From positions 37,227 to 101,226 of the forward strand of contig JACKAT010000017.1 in the NCBI GenBank assembly GCA_020634935.1: 64,000 nucleotides of DNA, read 5' to 3'. This stretch comes from Anaerolineales bacterium. Its GTDB lineage: Bacteria; Chloroflexota; Anaerolineae; 4572-78; J111. Under the pieces are notes generated by a model, which did no database searches, was not told where the DNA came from, and worked only from the letters and a program-made list of their open reading frames with translations. Of the stretch, positions 7,544 to 15,898 are shown piece after piece. Both the position numbers and the translations under genes were made by a program. Numbering within the stretch: position 1 is the stretch's first letter; each line of letters opens with the position of its first letter.

Positions 7544-7858
7544 TCCAGCTCCATTGACACTAAGGGAACTACCATCATTACCGACGACGAGACAGCGATA
7601 CTATCCGGTATAGCTGCCCAACTTTCACGCCCTCTATGCCAGTAGCCAGGTTAAGGGCATTATAGACGATGGCTCCTATTTGAGCAAAGCCTCTTTAGCA
7701 ACGGGTTTAGCCCCGTTGGCCCATAAACTCTGGAGCTGCCTTGACAATAGGGTCGATCAAGTCTCTCTTATAGTTGGCCCTATTAGAACAGAGACGACCC
7801 GGAGGTCGTCTCTAAGCAAAATGGCAATGTGGCTGCCGGGCAGCCCCGGCGACCTTGC
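7544..7858. repeat. Hairpin-rich gap inside the suf operon
   Basis: This 315-base gap between sufD and sufS has no supportable gene. It holds a perfect ten-base stem, AGAGACGACC (7790-7799) with GGTCGTCTCT (7804-7813), enclosing CGGA. It also has AATAGGG...CCCTATT (about 7746-7784), AACGGG...CCCGTT near 7698-7715 and GGCTGCC/GGCAGCC near 7831-7845. No T tract follows the stems, so they look like inserted repeat hairpins or mRNA-stability elements rather than a full terminator. Confidence 0.6.
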
Positions 7859-9223
7859 TCAATCGCCGATTTTAGCCGATACGGCCTCAAACAGCTTTTC
7901 TTTTACTCGTTTGTTGTACATGCGGTCGAACACTTTATAAAAGAACCCTTCGACCACCATCCGAACGGCGGTGTTGCGCGGAATACCGCGACTCATCAGG
8001 TAGAAAACATATTCTTCGACAATCTTGCCGATGGTGGCCCCGTGCGAGGCGCGGACATCGTTAGCATCAATTTCAAGGCTGGGGATCGAGTCGGCCCGGG
8101 CGGTATCATCGAGCAACAGGTTTTCGTTTTTCAGGTAAGAGTTAGTTTGCTGGCCGGTGGGATCGATTTTGATCAACCCGGTAAAGACGCTACGGCTGCT
8201 GTCTTTGAGCGCCCCATGCAGCAGTAGATCGCCGTTGGTGTAAAGTCCGGTATGGCGGATCAGACAGTCGGTATCAAGGTGCTGCTTGCCTTGCAGGAAG
8301 TAGACCCCGTTGAAATCCATGCTGGCCCCGTTGCCGGGCAGCAGGCTGTCAAAATAGGTCTTGGTCAGACGGCCACCAAGCTGGCCGGTTTCCCAAATGA
8401 CATTGCTATCATTTTGGCCCACCGAGCGTTTGACGTTAAAGTTGTAAACATCCTCGCCCCAACGCTGCACCTCGACGTAGCGAATCTGCGAGTCGGCATT
8501 GGCGTAAATTTCAACCACGCCGACATTGAGACCCTGACCATGTTCGCTCAAAGAGATTTCCTCTTCGATGATGGTCGCGCTGGAAGATTGGTCGCCCACA
8601 ATCAAGGTACGCGGCAAAGAAACGCTGCCCGGGCCATCCAGCACATAGGCGACCTGGAACGGCTCTTCGACCTCAACCCCTTTGGGCAGGTAAAGAAAAA
8701 CACCGGCCTGCCACAAAGCACTGCTCAAGGCCGCAAACTTGCTGTTTGAAGGCGGCACTGCTTCCGAAGCCAAATATTTTTGAACCAACTCCGGATGTTC
8801 GGCCACTGCGGTGGAGAGATCGGTAAAGATGACGCCTTGGCTGGCCACAGCCTCGCTGATTTCCAGATAGACGACCTGGTTGTTAGCAATCACCAATCGA
8901 CCGGAGGCCGGATAATCGCCTTCCAGAGCGCTTTGCACGGCTTCCGGTAGATCGGCCAACGCTTGGGTAGCCTTAACGGACGACGAACCGTTCAATGCGA
9001 ATTTATTCCACTTAACCTTCTTGATATTCGTGCGCCGCCAAGCCTCATCGGACGTGGTCGGCATGGGTGTTTCTTCAAAGACGGTCCAGGCGGTTTGCCG
9101 CATGGATTTGAGCCAGTCCGGTTCGTTCAATCGAGCCGACAGCGTCTCAACGTCGGCGCGAGAGAAGACTCCGGCGTCGAGGAGGGCATCTTTTTGTTTG
9201 GTATTGGTAAGTGCGACTGACAT
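7859..9223 (-). CDS. sufD: SufD, SufBCD scaffold subunit
   Basis: SufD pairs with SufB and the SufC ATPase to build Fe-S clusters. The 454-residue product has the SufBD core beta-helix: a VFLYLPKGVEVEEPFQVAY block near 200, GQLGGRLTKTYFDSLLPGNG in the middle, and the conserved C-terminal histidine in RASHGATIG followed by YLMSRGIPRNTAVRMVVEGFF. An N-terminal helical region around 25-60 with EETPMPTTSDEAWRRTNI is typical of SufD rather than SufB. It starts one base after sufB ends, so the two are translated together. Length is usual. Confidence 0.94.
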   Translation of the reverse strand: MSVALTNTKQKDALLDAGVFSRADVETLSARLNEPDWLKSMRQTAWTVFEETPMPTTSDEAWRRTNIKKVKWNKFALNGSSSVKATQALADLPEAVQSALEGDYPASGRLVIANNQVVYLEISEAVASQGVIFTDLSTAVAEHPELVQKYLASEAVPPSNSKFAALSSALWQAGVFLYLPKGVEVEEPFQVAYVLDGPGSVSLPRTLIVGDQSSSATIIEEEISLSEHGQGLNVGVVEIYANADSQIRYVEVQRWGEDVYNFNVKRSVGQNDSNVIWETGQLGGRLTKTYFDSLLPGNGASMDFNGVYFLQGKQHLDTDCLIRHTGLYTNGDLLLHGALKDSSRSVFTGLIKIDPTGQQTNSYLKNENLLLDDTARADSIPSLEIDANDVRASHGATIGKIVEEYVFYLMSRGIPRNTAVRMVVEGFFYKVFDRMYNKRVKEKLFEAVSAKIGD

Positions 9224-9224
9224 C

Positions 9225-10637
9225 TTATCCGACAGATCCTTCCATTTCCATTTCGATCAGCCGGTTCATTTCCAGCGCGTACTCCATCGGCAGTTCTTTA
9301 ACAATCGGCTCGATAAAGCCGCTGACAATCATGTTGGAGGCGGTATCTTCTTCAATGCCGCGGCTCATCAGGTAGAACAACTGCTCTTCCGAAACTTTCG
9401 AAACGCTGGCCTCGTGACCAATGCTGACGTTGTTGTTTTCAATTTCGATGTAGGGGAACGTATCGGACGCCGATTGGTCATCCAAAATCAGCGCGTCGCA
9501 CAAAACGTTGCTCTTGCTGTTGGTGGCGTTGGGGGCGACTTTGATCAAGCCGCGGTAGGTTGTCCGACCGCCGCCCTTACTGATCGATTTGCTGGTGATG
9601 ACCGAACTGGTGTTGGGCGCGGCGTGAACAATTTTACCGCCGGCGTCTTGCACCTGCCCTTTACCGGCAAAGGCAATCGATAGCACTTCGCCGTGAGCGC
9701 CGTCTTCCATCAGCCAGACGGCCGGGTATTTCATGGTCAATTTAGACCCCAGGTTGCCGTCCACCCATTCCATTGTGGCGTTCTTGTAAGCCTGGGCGCG
9801 TTTGGTTACCAGGTTGTAGACGTTATGGCTCCAGTTCTGGATGGTGGAGTAGCGGCAGCGGCCGTTTTCTTTGACGATGATTTCGACCACGGCGCTGTGC
9901 AGGCTGTCGGTGGAGTAGGTCGGCGCGGTGCAGCCCTCAACGTAATGGACGTAAGCCCCTTCGTCAACGATGATCAGGGTGCGCTCGAACTGGCCCATAT
10001 TCTGGGCGTTGATGCGGAAATAGGCTTGCAGCGGCAGGTCGATGTGAACCCCCGGCGGCACATAAATAAAGCTGCCGCCTGACCAAACAGAGGTATTGAG
10101 CGCGGCGAATTTATTATCTTCGGGCGGAATGACCGTGCCGAAATACTCTTTCACAATTTCGGGATGCTCGCGCAAACTGGCATCCATATCCAGGAAGATC
10201 ACGCCTTTCGATTCCAGATCCTTGATAATGCTGTGGTAGATCACTTCCGACTCATACTGTGCGCCCACGCCGGCCAAAAACTTCTGCTCGGCTTCGGGGA
10301 TGCCCAGGCGGTCGAACGTATTTTTGATATCTTCGGGTACATCATCCCACGATTCAAATGCTTTATCGGCGCCGACGGGTTTGATGTAGTAGTAAATATC
10401 ATCAAAGTTAATCGTGTTCAGCATACCCTGGCCACCCCACTGGGGCATTGGGCGTTCCAGAAAGTGTTTGTAACCGCGCAGCCGGAAATCGGTCATCCAG
10501 CCGGGTTCGTTTTTCATTTCGGAAATTTGCTTAACGATGCGTTCGCTTAACCCTTTTTCGGCTTTGAAGGCGTAATTTTCGGGGACGCTAAATCCATATT
10601 TATAATCATCAAGATTGACATCAACTGTTGCCGCCAT
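9225..10637 (-). CDS. sufB: SufB, SufBCD scaffold subunit
   Basis: SufB is the principal scaffold protein on which SUF assembles Fe-S clusters. The 470-residue product shows near-universal SufB blocks: NEPGWMTDFRLRGYKHFL near 45, GVGAQYESEVIYHS near 125, WSGGSFIYVPPGVH near 185, VHYVEGCTAPTYS near 230, and a C-terminal IGHEASVSKVSEEQLFYLMSRG. The cysteine in EGCTAP and the later one in NVLCDALILDD match positions implicated in sulfur transfer and cluster binding. Its ATG overlaps the sufC stop by one base (TAATG) with a GGAGGAAA ribosome site, so translation is coupled. Confidence 0.96.
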   Translation of the reverse strand: MAATVDVNLDDYKYGFSVPENYAFKAEKGLSERIVKQISEMKNEPGWMTDFRLRGYKHFLERPMPQWGGQGMLNTINFDDIYYYIKPVGADKAFESWDDVPEDIKNTFDRLGIPEAEQKFLAGVGAQYESEVIYHSIIKDLESKGVIFLDMDASLREHPEIVKEYFGTVIPPEDNKFAALNTSVWSGGSFIYVPPGVHIDLPLQAYFRINAQNMGQFERTLIIVDEGAYVHYVEGCTAPTYSTDSLHSAVVEIIVKENGRCRYSTIQNWSHNVYNLVTKRAQAYKNATMEWVDGNLGSKLTMKYPAVWLMEDGAHGEVLSIAFAGKGQVQDAGGKIVHAAPNTSSVITSKSISKGGGRTTYRGLIKVAPNATNSKSNVLCDALILDDQSASDTFPYIEIENNNVSIGHEASVSKVSEEQLFYLMSRGIEEDTASNMIVSGFIEPIVKELPMEYALEMNRLIEMEMEGSVG

Positions 10638-11428
10638 TAATTTCCTCCATTTCCGTTCTGTGTGATACTTTTTACGATGTTATCATAGCCCTCTTCTTCG
10701 AGGCGCAAAGCGAGTTCTGGGCCACCTGACAAAATAATTTGGCCATCATACATAATATGAACATAGTCGGGCTTGATGTAATCTAAAATTCGCTGGTAGT
10801 GGGTGATAACAATGAAGGCGCGTTCCGAGCTTAACATGGAGTTGACTCCCTCGGAGACAATTCTCAGCGCATCGATATCGAGGCCGGAGTCAGTTTCGTC
10901 CAGAATCGCCACTTTGGGTTCGAGCAGGGTCATCTGCAAAATTTCGGCGCGTTTTTTCTCGCCGCCGGAGAACCCTTCATTTAAGTAGCGGCGGGCGAAA
11001 CTTTTGTCCATTTTGAGCAGGTCCATCTTTTCCAGTAACTTCTTGCGAAACTCGGCGATGGGAATAGGCTTTTTCTTGCCGTCTTCGCCCTCTTCGCCTT
11101 TAACGGCGTTGTAAGAGGTGCGCAGGAAGTTGGCCATACTGATACCGGGAATGGCCGTGGGATATTGGAAGCACAAAAACAGGCCCATTTGCGCTCGCTC
11201 ATCGGGCGACAGTTCTAACAGGTTAACCCCATCCATCCACACTTCACCGCCTTCAACCTCATAAGCCGGGTGACCGGCCAGCGCGTAGGCCGTAGTGCTT
11301 TTGCCGGAACCGTTTGGCCCCATGATGGCATGCACTTCACCGGGTTTAACCTCAAGGTTGAGGCCCTTCAAAATGAGTTTGTCATCAATACTCACTTGTA
11401 AATCTTTGATAGAAAGAGACGTACTCAT
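10637..11428 (-). CDS. sufC: SufC, ABC-type ATPase of the SUF scaffold
   Basis: SufC hydrolyses ATP to drive conformational change in SufBD during cluster assembly. The 263-residue product has Walker A GPNGSGKST (37-45), the signature FSGGEKKRAEILQM near 153-166 and Walker B VAILDETDSGLDIDAL just after it. The DETDSGLD form is the SufC-specific variant of the ABC Walker B/D-loop. It is the first gene of the operon, behind a consensus promoter with a leader of about 90 bases, and it overlaps sufB by one base. Gene order C-B-D-S-U fits a Chloroflexota-type suf operon. Identification is firm. Confidence 0.96.
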   Translation of the reverse strand: MSTSLSIKDLQVSIDDKLILKGLNLEVKPGEVHAIMGPNGSGKSTTAYALAGHPAYEVEGGEVWMDGVNLLELSPDERAQMGLFLCFQYPTAIPGISMANFLRTSYNAVKGEEGEDGKKKPIPIAEFRKKLLEKMDLLKMDKSFARRYLNEGFSGGEKKRAEILQMTLLEPKVAILDETDSGLDIDALRIVSEGVNSMLSSERAFIVITHYQRILDYIKPDYVHIMYDGQIILSGGPELALRLEEEGYDNIVKSITQNGNGGN

Positions 11429-11527
11429 ATGGTTCTATTACACTCCTAAACTTTATTTGTTGTCGTCAAGATAACGTCATCCATTGTGGCTAGGATCACG
11501 TCGAGATGGTTTTCAGAAATCGATGGT

Positions 11528-11556
11528 ATTCTAACATGGCGAAAAGACTTTGTCAA
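11528..11556 (-). promoter_or_regulatory. Sigma-70-type promoter of the suf operon
   Basis: On the minus strand TTGACA (11551-11556) and TAGAAT (11528-11533) are separated by 17 bases. Transcription would begin near 11521, about 90 bases before the sufC ATG. The -35 overlaps the putative SufR operator. Confidence 0.75.
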
Positions 11557-11567
11557 CTAATTGGTTA
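11554..11567. promoter_or_regulatory. Putative SufR operator
   Basis: CAAC-TAATTG-GTTA closely matches the CAAC-N6-GTTG dyad described for cyanobacterial SufR, with one base off. It overlaps the -35 of the suf promoter and lies just upstream of the -35 of the divergent sufR promoter. The position fits repression of suf when SufR holds its cluster. Confidence 0.5.
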
Positions 11568-11574
11568 TTAAATA

Positions 11575-11603
11575 TTGCAAAGTTAGATTATTTATGTTAT
11601 ACT
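11575..11603 (+). promoter_or_regulatory. Sigma-70-type promoter of sufR
   Basis: TTGCAA (11575-11580) and TATACT (11598-11603) are separated by 17 bases. Transcription would begin near 11610, leaving a leader of about 265 bases that contains a large inverted repeat. Confidence 0.65.
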
Positions 11604-11667
11604 CTCCCGTGCAGTAGTAGGTCATTTCATCTGTATGCTATTTGAATCCTTAGAGGCTGTTTTAACG

Positions 11668-11759
11668 GCTAAGATTGGTTCAGTCTATCAATCTGAAACG
11701 AGGTCGAAAAAGTCTTATATCAGCCCAATCTTAGGCCATTTCTAGACTGAACCAATCTT
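11668..11759 (+). repeat. Inverted repeat with two alternative pairing partners in the sufR leader
   Basis: AAGATTGGTTCAGTCTA (11671-11687) is perfectly complementary to TAGACTGAACCAATCTT (11743-11759). The left end, CTAAGATTGG, is also complementary to CCAATCTTAG at 11725-11734. The left arm can therefore pair with the middle or the right segment but not both. Confidence 0.7.
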
Positions 11760-11875
11760 TGTAAAAAGCTTCTCAAGACCGAAACTCAAATAAAAGGGAT
11801 ATTAAATCGAGTACCGGGACAATGAAGACGTTATTTGATTTCTATCCTAAATTAGTTGTTGGGAGTATTGGCTAA

Positions 11876-12535
11876 ATGATGAATCGAGAAAGCAGCCCTT
11901 TAATACACAAACACATGCCTACGACCAGCCGCCGCATTCTGACGCTGCTCAAGCAGGAAGGCTCTCTCACCGCCGATGAGTTGGCCCGCTACCTGGGCAT
12001 CAGTTCGGTCGCGGTGCGGCGACACCTGACTAAACTTGAAGCTGATCAATTGGTGACCTACGAGGAAATTCAGCGCGGTATGGGCCGCCCCAGCTTTGTC
12101 TATCGTTTGGGCGAAGCTGCCTCTAGCTTTTTTCCCCGACGCTACGAAGAGTTGGCCTCAGACGTCATCGAAACCGTTCAAAACTTGTACGGCAAAGAGG
12201 CCGTTAGCGCTATTTTTGAAAAGCGTTCGGAGAATATTATTGGTGAGTATCGCACTTTGGTGAACGGTCATACACTCGATAAACGCTTAGACCAGTTAAC
12301 CAAACTGCGTGAGGCCGATGGCTATATGTCCAGTTGGGAAGTCGGCCAGAACGGTATTTTTATCCTCAGAGAGTCCAACTGCCCGATCATCCATGTCGCT
12401 GAAGAGTGCGGCACGGTCTGCGAATGTGATCAGGTGATTCTGGAACAAGTCCTCAAAGCCGATGTCAAGCGCAAACACCATTTAGTCCACGGTGATGGCG
12501 CGTGTGAGTATGAAGTTCGGCCCAGGGATGAATAA
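11876..12535 (+). CDS. sufR: SufR-type Fe-S-sensing transcriptional repressor
   Basis: SufR represses suf transcription when it carries an Fe-S cluster. The 219-residue product has an N-terminal winged helix (about 18-62, with LTADELARYLGISSVAVRRH and a GRPSFVY wing) and a C-terminal region with cysteines at 169, 178, 182, 184 and 210. These fall in SNCPIIHVAEECGTVCECDQ and DGACEYEV and are suitable for cluster binding. The pattern resembles cyanobacterial and actinobacterial SufR. It is divergent from the suf operon, with a shared promoter region and a matching dyad, the expected arrangement for autoregulation and suf control. An alternative start at Met14 is possible. Confidence 0.9.
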   Translation: MMNRESSPLIHKHMPTTSRRILTLLKQEGSLTADELARYLGISSVAVRRHLTKLEADQLVTYEEIQRGMGRPSFVYRLGEAASSFFPRRYEELASDVIETVQNLYGKEAVSAIFEKRSENIIGEYRTLVNGHTLDKRLDQLTKLREADGYMSSWEVGQNGIFILRESNCPIIHVAEECGTVCECDQVILEQVLKADVKRKHHLVHGDGACEYEVRPRDE

Positions 12536-12616
12536 CCCAGCGTAAAACGAAAATTTGCATTTCAGCCTCTATTGCACTTTAATTCATCTCGAAAATCTAT
12601 TATTAGGAGCAAATTT

Positions 12617-13711
12617 GTGGCAGCTGTGACCAAAGCTCAAGTTTTAGAAGCACTCAGTCAGGTGCGTGAGCCGCAACAGAACAAAGATATTGTATCCCTC
12701 AATTTGGTTAAAGATATTGAAATTAAGGGATCCGCGGTTAACCTGACCATCACTTTAAACCGAACCATTGCCTCATTTAAAACCCAAATTAAAACCGCTG
12801 CGGAAAAAGCTATCTCGGCCATTCCCGGTGTCAACGTGGCTAATGTTAAAATCGACTCGCCGGTATCCGGCGACCCACGTTTGATGAGCCGGGCCGATTT
12901 GGGCGTGCGCAACGCTATTGCCGTGGCCTCCGGAAAAGGCGGGGTCGGCAAAAGCACGATGGCCACCAACCTGGCGATCAGCCTGGCCCTCGACGGCGCC
13001 CAGGTGGGGTTGCTGGATGTCGATGTCTACGGGCCTAACGTGCCGATCATGATGGGCGTTAGTGACCGGCCGCAGGGCCGCAACAACAAAATTTTGCCGC
13101 TGGAAAGCTATGGGGTTAAGTTGATGAGTATGGGCTTTCTGGTCGATCCCAACCAGGCCATTATCTGGCGCGGCCCCATGCTGCATAATGCCATTCGCCA
13201 ATTTATTGAAGATGTGGAGTGGGGCGAACTCGACTATCTGGTCATCGATTTGCCGCCGGGCACGGGCGACGCCAGTTTGAGTCTGGCCCAAAGCTTGGGG
13301 TTAACCGGGGCGGTCATCATCACCACCCCCCAACGCGTGGCTCTAAGCGATGTCATTCGCAGCGTATCAATGTTTGAGCAGCTCAATGTGCCTATCTTTG
13401 GCGTGGTTGAAAATATGAGCTACTTTGTCGCGCCTGACACGGGCAAGCGCTATGACATCTTCGGTCACGGCGGTGGCGCCCAAATGGCCAAGGAAGTCAA
13501 GGCCGATTTTCTCGGCGAAGTGCCGCTTGAACCGGCCGTCCGCGCCGGCGGCGACGAGGGTGAGCCGATTGTCGTGCGTGATCCGGCGTCGGCGGCGGCC
13601 AAAGCTATCCGCGATATTGCACATAAAGTTGCCGCAGCCGTAGAAGCGATAAATCAGGGCAAAAGTGGCGGCGGGTTGCAATCTGACACAATTTTGTCGG
13701 TGATTAATTGA
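12617..13711 (+). CDS. mrp: Mrp/ApbC/NBP35-family P-loop ATPase (Fe-S carrier family)
   Basis: Mrp proteins bind ATP and, in studied members, carry Fe-S clusters to target enzymes. An N-terminal DUF59 domain (about 5-80, VREPQQNKDIVSLNLV) is followed by the deviant Walker A GKGGVGKST (about 106-114), the DVDVYGPN loop, and the YLVIDLPPGTGD Walker B. Upstream ATG codons give a longer frame, but GTG at 12617 lies seven bases after TTAGGAG, so the protein is best read as 364 residues. The usual CPxC pair in the ENMSYFxCPxCG block is absent: here it reads ENMSYFVAPDTG. The gene follows sufR by about 80 bases and ends at a strong terminator, linking it to Fe-S assembly. Confidence 0.88.
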   Translation: MAAVTKAQVLEALSQVREPQQNKDIVSLNLVKDIEIKGSAVNLTITLNRTIASFKTQIKTAAEKAISAIPGVNVANVKIDSPVSGDPRLMSRADLGVRNAIAVASGKGGVGKSTMATNLAISLALDGAQVGLLDVDVYGPNVPIMMGVSDRPQGRNNKILPLESYGVKLMSMGFLVDPNQAIIWRGPMLHNAIRQFIEDVEWGELDYLVIDLPPGTGDASLSLAQSLGLTGAVIITTPQRVALSDVIRSVSMFEQLNVPIFGVVENMSYFVAPDTGKRYDIFGHGGGAQMAKEVKADFLGEVPLEPAVRAGGDEGEPIVVRDPASAAAKAIRDIAHKVAAAVEAINQGKSGGGLQSDTILSVIN

Positions 13712-13741
13712 TGGGCTGAACATATCAAACCAGGCTATAAG

Positions 13742-13776
13742 AAAGGTAGAGGGTTGATTAAGCCTCTACCTTTTTT
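13742..13776 (+). terminator. Rho-independent terminator of mrp
   Basis: AAAGGTAGAGG (13742-13752) pairs perfectly with CCTCTACCTTT (13763-13773), followed by further T. It lies 30 bases after the mrp stop. Confidence 0.88.
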
Positions 13777-13858
13777 GATTCAGTAGGGAGTGTGACGATA
13801 CTCTAAGGGTAAAAATGTACTGGAGCGACAAGGCTTAATTTTCAAAGGGGGATCAACC

Positions 13859-14326
13859 ATGACGATATTTACCAGTGCAGAGTCGGTCATCCAATACATC
13901 GAAACCGAGCAAGCAGGGTTGGTGCGGTTATATCGGAGTGTGCCGGTCACAGCGGTTGAACAGCGAGAACTGTCTAACGGCTGGTCGGTTAAAGATGTGC
14001 TGGGGCATTTAGCGGCGTGGGAGCGATACTGCGCCGATTTGTTGGCACAATCCCATGTTTCAAGCGTGCTGCTTCAAATAGAGGTCGATACCGACTCGAT
14101 GAACCGAGATATTTATGAAGAACGTGAGGAATGGAGTTGGGAAGAAATAGAGTACGATTTCAGAACGACTCATACCGCCCTGTTACAAACTATCCGCAAC
14201 TTACCGGAAGTTCGACTGACAGATAACGATATTCAAATACTGATTGCGGAGAATACCTGGGAGCATTACGCCGAGCATTGGGACGATATGCAGCGCTGGC
14301 ACCGGCGGCATACCCGCAACAAATGA
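13859..14326 (+). CDS. DinB/ClbS-like four-helix-bundle protein
   Basis: The 155-residue product belongs by pattern to the DinB/ClbS (DfsB, DUF1706) superfamily of four-helix bundles. It shows SNGWSVKDVLGHLAAWERY near 38-56, the characteristic first-helix-to-second-helix signature, and a C-terminal TWEHYAEHWDDMQRW helix. Histidines in GHLAAWE and HYAEH are at the positions where metal ligands sit in some members. Functions in the family range from thiol transferases to toxin-inactivating enzymes, and nothing here chooses between them. The ATG follows GGGG at a good distance. The gene is convergent with the anti-sigma gene, with three bases between stops and no terminator visible. Confidence 0.75.
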   Translation: MTIFTSAESVIQYIETEQAGLVRLYRSVPVTAVEQRELSNGWSVKDVLGHLAAWERYCADLLAQSHVSSVLLQIEVDTDSMNRDIYEEREEWSWEEIEYDFRTTHTALLQTIRNLPEVRLTDNDIQILIAENTWEHYAEHWDDMQRWHRRHTRNK

Positions 14327-14329
14327 GGC

Positions 14330-15898
14330 TTAATTATTACTCCAACTAATTTGCTCATCCAACCAGGAGCGTTTGCCGTGCTCATTGTAGGGGCGTCGAT
14401 CTTCGGGGATAAGATATCCGTTATTAAAGGCGATGGTCTGGTGGAGCTTGCCGCTGGCCACGTGCAAAATCCACAACCCCCACTCGTCGCCTCGATTGGA
14501 GATAAAGGCCACCCATTCGCCATCGGGCGACCAGGCCGGTAGTCCGTCGATGGCCGGGTCCTCGGTTAATTGCTGCATGTCGCTGCCGTCGCTGTTGACC
14601 ATAAATAGATCCCAGTTGTTGTTGGGATTAGCCATATACACAATCTTTTCGCCAACCGGCGACCAATCGGGTGATTTGGCCGAACGCTCTTCGAGGATTT
14701 GGTAGTAGCCAGACTCGGAACTGTCATATAAATGGCCTCTCCATAAGCCGCAGCTAGTCCCGTACTTATCACAGCTTTCAAAAGCAAATCGCTGACCATC
14801 CGGCGCAAAAGTGGGCGATTGACCTTCACGGAACAGGTTGTCTTCGCGTGAGCCATCGCCCCAGGCGGTATATAAACGCCAAATGCGATCACTTTCGCGT
14901 TGAGAGGCAAAAATAATCCTGTTTTCAATCGGCGACCAATCGGCTTGTGCATCCTCCCAATAATTAGCAACCGCTGTTTGATCATGGCTTGAAAAATCCG
15001 TTGTGAGGATCGTGCGCGGATGCGATTTTTCTTCCCAGGTTCGGACCGCCAGCGGGTATTCATTGTTGGCCATAGGGCTGAGTGCCGGTTCGGAGACATC
15101 AATTAAAGGGTACTGCCGCAAATCCTTGCCGTCGGGGCTGATGAAATACGTGCGGAATGCTTCGATGCCGGGGGTTGGGTCATACAGCGCGTAAGCAATC
15201 GTTCCGCCCGGAAGTTTCAAAGAGCCAGGATTACCCGCAGGTCTATCTCGCCCCGAATTTATTGAGGAGGAGTAACCATTTTGCTGATCGTTGCCTTCGG
15301 TTACAGTCGCCCGTGCAACAGGAGTACTTTTTGCAGTAACAACAGGTCCTCCCAACGCGTTGGGCAAATTTAATGTATCTCCCAGCTTGTTCCGCCCCGA
15401 TCCCGCTTTAGGAATTTGCGAATTTGGATCCTTAGCAGCGTTATCGATCATAAGAATAGGGGTAGAAACCAACTGAACCGACAGCGGGGCTACCCGGCTG
15501 CTCACGTCGGTTGGCAGATTGTAAATTAGAGCAGCGCCCGGAATATACCCTCTAATCACTACAAAGGCGCCAAAAGCCAAAGCCGCCATCAAGGCCATAT
15601 TACCTACGGCCCCAAAGACCCGAATCGGAGCCACCCAATTTATCCGAAACCAGGGACGCGCCGCCTGTTCTTGGAGCGCCTGTTTTACCTCCATATGTAG
15701 TCGAGACGGAGGGGTGGGCTGCCCCAAAGTGAGGCGTAAAACAGGCCCCAATTCACGTCTCAGCCGTTTAGCTTCGTACAAGTGGTCGGTACACAGGGGG
15801 CATTCTTGTAAATGGTTCTCGACCTGCAATTGTATTTTGGGTGATAGTTGATTGTCTAGATAAGCTTCAATGAACTTATCAACGTGTCTAATGGGCAT
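14330..15898 (-). CDS. Membrane anti-sigma factor with TolB-like beta-propeller
   Basis: The 522-residue product begins with a zinc-finger anti-sigma domain: the H-x3-C-x2-C motif in NHLQECPLC lies near residues 28-36. One membrane segment follows near 98-118 (MALMAALAFGAFVVI). After a low-complexity stretch, residues about 220-510 are WD40-like/PD40 blades with repeated SPTFAPDG, SPDWSPVGEKIVYMAN and PAWSPDGEWVAFISN motifs, as in TolB-type propellers. The topology puts the anti-sigma domain inside and the propeller outside, so an envelope signal could release the partner sigma factor. The start overlaps the sigma gene by 11 bases, which indicates coupled translation. The family of outside ligand is unknown. 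Confidence 0.88.
   Translation of the reverse strand: MPIRHVDKFIEAYLDNQLSPKIQLQVENHLQECPLCTDHLYEAKRLRRELGPVLRLTLGQPTPPSRLHMEVKQALQEQAARPWFRINWVAPIRVFGAVGNMALMAALAFGAFVVIRGYIPGAALIYNLPTDVSSRVAPLSVQLVSTPILMIDNAAKDPNSQIPKAGSGRNKLGDTLNLPNALGGPVVTAKSTPVARATVTEGNDQQNGYSSSINSGRDRPAGNPGSLKLPGGTIAYALYDPTPGIEAFRTYFISPDGKDLRQYPLIDVSEPALSPMANNEYPLAVRTWEEKSHPRTILTTDFSSHDQTAVANYWEDAQADWSPIENRIIFASQRESDRIWRLYTAWGDGSREDNLFREGQSPTFAPDGQRFAFESCDKYGTSCGLWRGHLYDSSESGYYQILEERSAKSPDWSPVGEKIVYMANPNNNWDLFMVNSDGSDMQQLTEDPAIDGLPAWSPDGEWVAFISNRGDEWGLWILHVASGKLHQTIAFNNGYLIPEDRRPYNEHGKRSWLDEQISWSNN

Noticed and set aside
12572..12616. Upstream ATG start for mrp
   Set aside because: The added 15 residues are unlike the family, and GTG at 12617 has TTAGGAG at the right distance.
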